DNA of 62,619 nt from Halomonas sp. DQ26W (GTDB lineage Bacteria; Pseudomonadota; Gammaproteobacteria; Pseudomonadales; Halomonadaceae). This document shows, in pieces, positions 56,163-62,619 of this stretch (position 1 is the stretch's first letter; the number at the start of each line of letters is the position of its first letter). Location of the stretch: assembly GCF_003339685.1 (NCBI RefSeq), contig NZ_QPKI01000024.1:1-62619 (forward strand), read 5' to 3'. The translations under genes and the position numbers were made by a program. The notes beneath the pieces were generated by a model that did no database searches, had not been told where the DNA came from, and worked only from the letters and a program-made list of their open reading frames with translations.

Positions 56163-57614
56163 TCACCATTCAACCGCTATATATTGCTTTTCGATGAACT
56201 CGTGCAGGCCATCCTGGGCCCCCTCTCGTCCGATACCACTCTGCTTGAAACCCCCGAAGGGGGCCGCCGGGTCGGATACAAAACCGCGGTTGATCCCGAG
56301 TATTCCGGCTTCGATGCGAGAGGCCACCGACAGGGCACGGCCCAGGTCGCGACCAATGACATACGCCGCAAGACCAAACTCGGTCTGATTCGCTTTCCAA
56401 ATGGCCTCATCAATGTCATCAAAGGGATAAATTGCTGCCACAGGACCAAAAATTTCGGTCTGGCAGATATTCGCCGTCTCGGGAATATTGGTCATTACCG
56501 TTGGCTTATAAAAATATCCCTTTCGCTTCATTCGCTCGCCTCCGGTCAAAGTCTTAGCACCTTGGGCGACAGCCTGATCCACTAGTTCACAAACTTTATT
56601 GAGGGTGTCGGCGTTCACCAAGGGGCCGACATCGACCCCATTTTCCAGGCCGTCACCAACCGTCAACTTTCCCATCTCCTCGGCAAGTCGCGAAGAGAAC
56701 TCTTCGACGATCGATGAATGGACATAAAATCTGTTGGCAGCGATGCAAGACTCCCCGGCATTACGCATCTTGGCGACCAGTGCGCTATCGATTGCCACGT
56801 CCATATCGGCATCATCCAGTACAATAAAGGGCGCATTCCCCCCCAGCTCCATCGAGCAGTTGACCACTCGTTCCCCGGCCTTGGCCAGCAGCAGACGCCC
56901 GACTTCAGTCGACCCGGTGAACGATATCTTGCGCAAGCGCTCGTCGCCGAGGATGGCATTGGTGATAACCGAGGCGCGACGGGAGGGAAGCACATTGACC
57001 ACGCCCGCCGGCACGCCGGCCTCCTCCAGCAGTTCTGCCAGCAACAGGGCCGTCAGCGGCGTCTCCGAGGCAGGCTTGAGGATCACCGTGCAGCCGGCGG
57101 CCAGCGCCGGTGCAATCTTGCGCGTCCCCATGGCGGCAGGGAAGTTCCAGGGGGTAATCAAGAGGCATACGCCCACAGGATGATGCTGAACGAGGATGTT
57201 GTTGGCGCCGCCCGGGGAGCGCATAAGGGCACCCAGGTCCCGCACTCCTTCTTCAGCGTACCAGCGAAAGAATTCGGAGGCGTAGTTGACCTCACCGAGC
57301 GCCTCGGCCTTCGTCTTTCCCTCTTCCAGGGAGATGAGCGTGGCAATTTTATCGCGGTTGTCCTGCATCAGTTCATAGGCCTTGCGCAGTATCTCTGCCC
57401 GGGCGCGAGGAGAATACTGCCGCCAGATATCGCCGGCCCGGTGGGCTGCGTCCACCGCTTTGAGGGCATCCTCCGCAGTGGCAGACGCCACTCTCGCCAG
57501 TTCCTCTTCATTGGCAGGATCATATACGGAGAACTCGGAACCATCCGATGCTGCCACCCAGTTTCCATCGATATAAAGGCGCTTGGGCGCCGATTCGATA
57601 AGCATTCTGTTCAT
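56163..57614 (-). CDS. NAD(P)-dependent aldehyde dehydrogenase (succinate-semialdehyde type)
   Basis: 483 residues. Cofactor-site LITPWNFPAAMGTRKIAPA, FTGSTEVGRLL, general-base Glu in MELGGNAPFI and nucleophile Cys in NAGESCIAANR are present. It is closest to the GabD/glycolaldehyde group. In the acetoin-type pathway an aldehyde product is expected, which this enzyme could oxidise. 62 bases separate it from the M24 gene upstream. It lacks a strong ribosome site. Confidence 0.9.
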   Translation of the reverse strand: MNRMLIESAPKRLYIDGNWVAASDGSEFSVYDPANEEELARVASATAEDALKAVDAAHRAGDIWRQYSPRARAEILRKAYELMQDNRDKIATLISLEEGKTKAEALGEVNYASEFFRWYAEEGVRDLGALMRSPGGANNILVQHHPVGVCLLITPWNFPAAMGTRKIAPALAAGCTVILKPASETPLTALLLAELLEEAGVPAGVVNVLPSRRASVITNAILGDERLRKISFTGSTEVGRLLLAKAGERVVNCSMELGGNAPFIVLDDADMDVAIDSALVAKMRNAGESCIAANRFYVHSSIVEEFSSRLAEEMGKLTVGDGLENGVDVGPLVNADTLNKVCELVDQAVAQGAKTLTGGERMKRKGYFYKPTVMTNIPETANICQTEIFGPVAAIYPFDDIDEAIWKANQTEFGLAAYVIGRDLGRALSVASRIEAGILGINRGFVSDPAAPFGGFKQSGIGREGAQDGLHEFIEKQYIAVEW

Positions 57615-57676
57615 ATAACTGTCCGATTGTGTGGTTTAGACTTACCTTGAGTGGCTACTCAGGTACTCAAGAACCT

Positions 57677-58981
57677 CTAGTACTGGTTGGCGACAAAAAG
57701 GTCCTGCGCTGGAAAGAGGGTGATGACACGGCAGCCATCCTTGGTCACGACCACCTCTTCCTCGATGCGGGCAGCCCCACTGCCATCCAGGGCCGGACAA
57801 TAGGTTTCCAGGGCAAAAACCATGCCCTCTTTCAGCTCGAAGGGGTGATCAAAGGATACGAGCCGGCTGATGATGGGGCGTTCGTGCAGCGCCATACCAA
57901 GTCCATGTCCGAACTGCAATCCGAAGGCCTCCATTTCACTGACGAATCCAAACTCTTCCGCCTTGGGCCAGACCGCTGCGATCTTGTCGGTTGTCATGCC
58001 CGGCTTGACCAGGGCGATTGCGTTATCGATCCATTCCCGTGCCTGCTTGTATGCATCTACCTGGCCCGGCGTCTTCAATCCCACGTTAAGCGTACGGTAA
58101 TAACAGGTCCGATAGCCCATGAAGGACTGGATGATGTCAAAGAAGGCCTGATCGCCTGGCCTGTACATCCGGTCGGAGAAATTGTGAGGATGTGGGCTGC
58201 AACGCTCGCCCGATACTGCATTGATGGCTTCCACATCATCGGACCCCTGCTCATACAGGTACTTGTTGACAAGACCTACCACATCGTTTTCCCGGATTCC
58301 CGGCTTGAGGTGTTCTGCAATGAGGTGATAGGCACCATCGACCATCGAGGCGGCGGTATTGAGCAGGATGATTTCATCCATGCTCTTTATCTCGCGAGCA
58401 TCAAGCATCACCTGCTGGGCATCGCAAACGGTAATGCCTTCCGCCTGAAGCGCAAAGAACATGGGGGGCTCGATAACATCGACACCCAGCGGTAAATCCG
58501 CAACTCCCTCATACCGTAACAGGTCGGCAATCTCCTTTGCTGCACGTTTGAAAAGCCCTGCATTTTCATTGACGGATCCCCGGAGCCCCAGCATTCCGGC
58601 ATGGCACCGGTCCGACTCCAGCCAGGGGGCATGCAGGCGGTGATGCGCCGCCGCCGAGCCGAAGTCCCACAGATAGGGGTCAGAGTTTCCCGTGAACAGC
58701 GTATAACGACAGACCTTGTCGCGAGACCACTCTCCGATAACACTGCTGGTAAGATATCGAATGTTGTTATTGTCGAAACACAGAATCGCCCCCATATTGG
58801 AGTTGGCGAGTGCTTGGCGTGCCCGCGCGGTGCGATACCGATGAAGGCGCTGAAAGTTAACACGCTCTTCAAAATCAACGGCCATACGGCCCGGAGATGG
58901 AATCGGTCTACTCCAATCCCAGCGGGGATTGATATCTTCCGGAAGTATAATTTTAGGTTCGGTTGGCTTGATGGTATTCAT
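57677..58981 (-). CDS. M24 (aminopeptidase P/creatinase fold) protein lacking one metal ligand
   Basis: 434 residues, N-terminal creatinase domain (1-190) and C-terminal pita-bread domain. GDQAFFD provides the first Asp, but the second Asp of the usual SDxTRT motif is Cys here (GYRTCYYRTL). The later ligands are kept: GHGLGMALHE, EGMVFALETY and RIEEEVV. Creatinase, a non-metal hydrolase, has also lost ligands. So a hydrolase, lyase or ectoine-hydrolase-like role is possible. Substrate unknown; position in a transport/dehydrogenase operon suggests a small molecule. Confidence 0.8.
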   Translation of the reverse strand: MNTIKPTEPKIILPEDINPRWDWSRPIPSPGRMAVDFEERVNFQRLHRYRTARARQALANSNMGAILCFDNNNIRYLTSSVIGEWSRDKVCRYTLFTGNSDPYLWDFGSAAAHHRLHAPWLESDRCHAGMLGLRGSVNENAGLFKRAAKEIADLLRYEGVADLPLGVDVIEPPMFFALQAEGITVCDAQQVMLDAREIKSMDEIILLNTAASMVDGAYHLIAEHLKPGIRENDVVGLVNKYLYEQGSDDVEAINAVSGERCSPHPHNFSDRMYRPGDQAFFDIIQSFMGYRTCYYRTLNVGLKTPGQVDAYKQAREWIDNAIALVKPGMTTDKIAAVWPKAEEFGFVSEMEAFGLQFGHGLGMALHERPIISRLVSFDHPFELKEGMVFALETYCPALDGSGAARIEEEVVVTKDGCRVITLFPAQDLFVANQY

Positions 58982-59104
58982 TTCTTGTCCCCATGTTCAA
59001 TTAATGAGTTGGGATTTGCATTTTCTTGGATTGGACATTGCCCGATTTCCTGCCCTCTCCAGCGCCCATCGAACTGCCAGCTTTAATCGGCCTTATCCGC
59101 TGTC
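58982..59104. other. intergenic spacer, ABC ATPase to M24
   Basis: 123 bases of lower GC, no gene. A GGGGA stretch lies about 10 bases before the M24 ATG. Confidence 0.35.
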
Positions 59105-60673
59105 CTAAACAGCTTCGGGTTTAGGCGAAGCCCGTTGCTCCGTGTTCTGCCCCGTGATTGCCTGAACAAGCACATCCTCGGATACCGAGTCGCCATCAAA
59201 TTCTGCGGTCACCCGGCCTTCATACATGGCAATGATGCGATTACTCAGGCCGAGCACTTCTGGCATCTCGGAGGAGATCACCAGCACCGCGTAGCCCGAC
59301 TTGGCGAGATCCTTGACTAGAGCGTGAATCTCGGCCTTGGAGCCCACATCGATCCCGCGGGTCGGCTCGTCTAGGATCAGCAGCTTGGGGTGGGTATGCA
59401 GCCACTTGCCGATGACGATCTTCTGCTGGTTGCCGCCACTCAGGTTGCCGACCTTCTGGCGCCAGCTGGGCGACTTGATTTTCATGGCCTGGTGGTACTT
59501 GTCGTAGACACTGAGCTCGGCCAAACCCTTCATGAAGCCCATGGAAGACACGCTCGAAAGGCTCGCCAGGGTCATGTTGTCCCGACAGTTCATGCCCAAC
59601 ACCAATCCCTGTTCCTTGCGGTCCTCCGGTACCAAAGCGATGCCCTTGACCACAGCGTCGTGGGTGTTGCGAAAGTTGACGACCTCACCATCCATCACCA
59701 CCTCGCCGGCCGTGTAGCCGCGCAGGCCGAAGATGGTCTCGGCCACCTCCGAGCGTCCCGCCCCCACCAGGCCATACATGCCGACGATCTCGCCCTTGCG
59801 AACCTTAAAGCTGACATCCTCGAAGATCCGCCTCACCGAGAGGTTGCGTAGTTCGAGCATGTTCTCGCCAAATTCGGTGGGCTTGCTGGCATGGTCAAGT
59901 TCCAGGCTGCGGCCGATCATCATCCGCGTGACCTCGTCCTCGTTGGTGTCGCAGGTATTCACCGTGCCGGTGTACTCACCATCGCGCAGCACCGAGATGC
60001 GATGTGACAGGTGGAATATCTCGTCCATGCGGTGCGAGATGTAGACGATCCCCACCCCCTGCTTCTGCAGGTTGCGGATGATGTCGTAGAGCACTGGCTT
60101 CTCGTGATCGGTCAGCGAGGCGGTGGGCTCATCGAAGACTACGACCCGCGGGGTGAAAACGAGGGCGCGAGCGATCTCGACCATCTGCTTCTTGGCGATC
60201 GACAGCGAGCCCACCAGATCATCGTGCTGGAAGCTGCATTTGAGGGTTTCGAGGATCCGGTTGGTATCCTCGCGCAGCTTGGGCCAGTCGACCCGGTTGC
60301 CCCACTTCTTCGGCAGGCTGCCGAGGTAGATGTTCTCTGCAACGGTCATCCCCGGCACCAGTGACTGCTCCTGGTGGATCAGCACGACCCCGGCGCGCTT
60401 GGCATGCTTGGGGTTCTCGAAGGCCATCTCCTCGCCACTGAGAATGATTGTCCCTTCGTCTGCCTGATGCTTGCCGGCCAGCACTTTCATCAGGGTCGAC
60501 TTCCCGGCGCCGTTCTCGCCGAGCAGGGCGTGGACCTCGCCGGGACGTACATCGAAATCAACCTTGTTAAGTGCTACCACCCCGGGGAAACGCTTGGTGA
60601 TACCTTCCAGCTTGAGGACCGGCTCGGCATCGATCAGTTGGCGTTGGCCAGTACTGCCTTGTATGGGGGTCAT
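59105..60673 (-). CDS. ribose-type ABC importer, double ATPase
   Basis: 522 residues, two ABC modules as in RbsA/MglA. The first Walker A is GENGAGKST (near 52). The second module has the usual degenerate GLVGAGRSE and the signature LSGGNQQKIVIGKWL, with Walker B LLILDEPTRGID. Powers import of a sugar or polyol through the two permeases upstream. Its start overlaps the upstream permease stop by four bases. Confidence 0.92.
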   Translation of the reverse strand: MTPIQGSTGQRQLIDAEPVLKLEGITKRFPGVVALNKVDFDVRPGEVHALLGENGAGKSTLMKVLAGKHQADEGTIILSGEEMAFENPKHAKRAGVVLIHQEQSLVPGMTVAENIYLGSLPKKWGNRVDWPKLREDTNRILETLKCSFQHDDLVGSLSIAKKQMVEIARALVFTPRVVVFDEPTASLTDHEKPVLYDIIRNLQKQGVGIVYISHRMDEIFHLSHRISVLRDGEYTGTVNTCDTNEDEVTRMMIGRSLELDHASKPTEFGENMLELRNLSVRRIFEDVSFKVRKGEIVGMYGLVGAGRSEVAETIFGLRGYTAGEVVMDGEVVNFRNTHDAVVKGIALVPEDRKEQGLVLGMNCRDNMTLASLSSVSSMGFMKGLAELSVYDKYHQAMKIKSPSWRQKVGNLSGGNQQKIVIGKWLHTHPKLLILDEPTRGIDVGSKAEIHALVKDLAKSGYAVLVISSEMPEVLGLSNRIIAMYEGRVTAEFDGDSVSEDVLVQAITGQNTEQRASPKPEAV

Positions 60674-61629
60674 ATCCGCACCTCCTTGGTCGACGGCACA
60701 TTGAGCTTCTTGTCGATGATCAGTACCGAGATCAGGATCACGCCAAGGATGACCAGCACGTAAAAGGCTGGCACCTGCATCAGGTTCATGCCGTTGCGCA
60801 GGATGCCGATGGCCAGCACACCCCCCAGGGTGCCGGTGATGCTACCGTAGCCACCGGTGAGCTTGGTGCCGCCGAGTACTACCGCGGTGATGGTCCATAG
60901 CTCATAGTCGCGCCCCAGATTGGGAGTAGCCGCGCCCATCTGGCTGGCCAGGAGCACCCCGGCCAGGGCGGCAAAGAAACCGACGATGATGAAGTTGATC
61001 ATCATGTGGCGGCCTAGCCGGATGCCGGCATCGATGGCAGCCTCAGGATTGCCGCCCACCGCAAAGGTATTGCGGCCATGGCCGGTGCGGGTCAGTACCA
61101 GGTGCATCACCAGGGTGCAGAACAGGAAGATGATCGCCAGCACCGGGAACGGGCCGATGGTACTGGCACCGAAGTCGGCGAAGGCAAAGTTCATCGAGTA
61201 GAAGGACTGCTCGCCGGTGTAGAGGAAGATCAACCCGCGGATACCCAGCATGGCGCCCAGGGTGACGATGAAAGCGTTGACCCCGGTCTTCCACACCACC
61301 AGGCCATTGATCGCCCCAAGCAATATGCCGGACGCCAGCGCTACGATGATAGCGATGGTCAGTCCATAATCCTGGAGCCCCACCGCCAGTGAGGCGGCAA
61401 GCCCCAGTATCGCGCCCACCGACAGGTCGATGTTGCCGTTGATCATCACGTAGGTCATTCCCAGCGCGATCAGACCAATGGTCGAGGTCTGGACCAGGAT
61501 ATTGGTGATGTTACCCAGCGACAGGAAGTACTCCGACATGAAGCTGAAGAAAATGAAAATGGCGATGACGAAGATCCAGATCGGCTGGATGGCCGTCCTA
61601 CCGCGGAAGAAGCCTTTGAGTGAAATCAT
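60670..61629 (-). CDS. ribose-type ABC importer permease 1
   Basis: 319 residues, BPD_transp_2 family (RbsC-like), about 9-10 helices. INGNIDLSVGAILGLAASLAVG and GTKLTGGYGSITGTLGGVLAIG are diagnostic blocks (quoted in parts). Complete length for the family. Co-transcribed with the ATPase. No periplasmic binding protein is in the window. Confidence 0.9.
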   Translation of the reverse strand: MISLKGFFRGRTAIQPIWIFVIAIFIFFSFMSEYFLSLGNITNILVQTSTIGLIALGMTYVMINGNIDLSVGAILGLAASLAVGLQDYGLTIAIIVALASGILLGAINGLVVWKTGVNAFIVTLGAMLGIRGLIFLYTGEQSFYSMNFAFADFGASTIGPFPVLAIIFLFCTLVMHLVLTRTGHGRNTFAVGGNPEAAIDAGIRLGRHMMINFIIVGFFAALAGVLLASQMGAATPNLGRDYELWTITAVVLGGTKLTGGYGSITGTLGGVLAIGILRNGMNLMQVPAFYVLVILGVILISVLIIDKKLNVPSTKEVRI

Positions 61630-61645
61630 GCGTGATGCCTCCGCG

Positions 61646-62494
61646 TCATGAGTGGGTCGTCAGCAAGCGCTTGCGCTTGTTGGCGAGGTCCAGCCAGACG
61701 GCCAGGATGATGATTACCCAGGTCACGATCCACTGGGTGTAGTACGGGTAGCCCATCAGCAACAGGCCGTTCTGGATGAAGCCCAGAATCAGTACACCGA
61801 TTACCGTCTTCCAGATGCTGCCGGCGCCGCCGAGCAGGCTGGTGCCACCCAGGATGATGCCGGCGAGCACCAACAGTTCGTAGCCCTGACCCACGTTATT
61901 CTGGGAGCCCATGACCCGAGAGCCGAGCACCAACGCGGCACAGGCCACGCAGAAGGCCGAGATCAGGTAGGTGCTGAAAACGACCCAGTTCTTGCGAATA
62001 CCCGAGTAGACGGCGGCCATGGGGTTACCACCGACGGCAAAGATGCGTCGCCCGTAGCCGGTACGGGACATGACGATCTGCATCAGAATAGCCAGCAGGC
62101 CAAACAGCAGCACCGGCACCGCGATCCCCAGCACATAACCGCGGCCGAAGAAGGCGAACCAGGTGCCTTCCTGATTGGCGATATCCACGTTCTGGCCACC
62201 GCTGTAGATCAACACCAACCCCTGGATGACGGAGAGCATGGCAAGCGTTACGATCAAAGAGTTGAGGCGCATCAAGCCGATCAGGAAGCCATTCACGGCG
62301 CCGAGAAGCAGGGTGAAGGCAAACATCACCAGGATGGCATTCGTCGGTCCTATCTTGTCGTGGAGATCCACTACCAGAACGGTGGCGAATGACAGCATCG
62401 AGCCCACGGACAGGTCCAGGTTTCCGCCAATAATGACGACCGTCACTCCGACGGCGATGATGCCGATGATCGACGCCTGCCGAATGACAGTCAT
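61646..62494 (-). CDS. ribose-type ABC importer permease 2 (short N-terminus)
   Basis: 282 residues of the same family. It begins MTVIRQASIIGIIAVGVTVV, which aligns with the middle of the usual start: permease 1 has about 40 more residues and one more helix before this point. AGGAGG lies nine bases before the ATG. In-frame stops lie just upstream, so either this is a true short form or the N-terminus was lost by frameshift. GTSLLGGAGSIWKTVIGVLIL and NLDLSVGSMLSF confirm the family. Confidence 0.8.
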   Translation of the reverse strand: MTVIRQASIIGIIAVGVTVVIIGGNLDLSVGSMLSFATVLVVDLHDKIGPTNAILVMFAFTLLLGAVNGFLIGLMRLNSLIVTLAMLSVIQGLVLIYSGGQNVDIANQEGTWFAFFGRGYVLGIAVPVLLFGLLAILMQIVMSRTGYGRRIFAVGGNPMAAVYSGIRKNWVVFSTYLISAFCVACAALVLGSRVMGSQNNVGQGYELLVLAGIILGGTSLLGGAGSIWKTVIGVLILGFIQNGLLLMGYPYYTQWIVTWVIIILAVWLDLANKRKRLLTTHS

Positions 62495-62619
62495 GATGTT
62501 AGCCCTCCTAATTCATCAGGGTGTCGAATGCGGGGGCTGAACCGAGGTGTTGCCGACACCGATCCACTGCAACGTCATCGAGCCGCTTGATCACCAGGCA
62601 ATCTATTCCTCATCTGACT
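62495..62619. other. right-edge sequence upstream of the permease
   Basis: No complete gene. The expected binding-protein gene would lie further right. The frame-shifted residue of a longer permease start could lie here, but no similarity is certain. Confidence 0.3.

Overview
The window looks like a piece of chromosome from a high-GC gammaproteobacterium of the Halomonas group (Halomonadaceae). The reasons are the E. coli/Pseudomonas-like housekeeping genes (ilvIH, ilvYC, pssA, clpB, rluD, pgeF, bamD, a Gln-dependent nadE), the rRNA leader with gammaproteobacterial boxA, and the mix of transport and aromatic/CoA catabolism. This is inference from gene content; no database was searched.

Layout. 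1-603: promoter and leader of an rRNA operon that runs off the left edge (minus strand), with two tandem TTGACA-16-TAGAAT promoters. 604-6000: branched-chain amino acid genes ilvI-ilvH and ilvC (minus) with ilvY between them, and pssA. 6.3-14.9 kb: conserved core (clpB with a sigma-32-type promoter, pgeF, rluD, bamD, nadE, a PP0621-type membrane protein, a lone pseudopilin, a 59-residue PLDc_N-type membrane protein). 15.0-16.8 kb: a FAN1-type nuclease gene and its partner helicase gene, both ruined by internal deletions and frameshifts. 16.9-32.1 kb: mixed accessory genes (nitronate monooxygenase, YihY, retropepsin, TauE/SafE, MFS, a periplasmic sensor plus diguanylate cyclase pair, TelA, LLM oxidoreductase, AzlCD, K+/H+ antiporter), with tandem repeats and a LysR remnant. 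32.3-33.3 kb: an unusual UMP-CMP-kinase-like protein with an extra N-terminal domain.

33.5-46.6 kb is a catabolic block: pcaIJF (with a pcaD stump), a 3-hydroxyacyl-CoA dehydrogenase, an SDR, a permease, a CaiB-type CoA transferase, a quinone oxidoreductase, a TctABC tripartite tricarboxylate transporter and a PcaR/PcaU-like IclR regulator. Four intergenic regions here carry GTTCG/CGAAC half-sites, three of them in the same N5/N4 spacing pattern, which suggests one regulator ties uptake to the beta-ketoadipate end pathway.

46.9-62.6 kb is a second catabolic block, almost all on the minus strand: a ribose-type ABC importer (two permeases and an ATPase), a creatinase-like M24 protein lacking one metal ligand, an aldehyde dehydrogenase, a 2-oxo-acid/acetoin-type dehydrogenase complex with a fused E1, a VOC protein, E2, E3, and a small FmdB-like protein. 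It ends at a putative cytoplasmic regulator in which a winged HTH is fused to a family-1 solute-binding domain, next to an SDR. The substrate is unknown. This island and the HTH-SBP regulator are the best candidates for something not yet described.

No tRNA, CRISPR array, complete insertion sequence or phage gene was seen.
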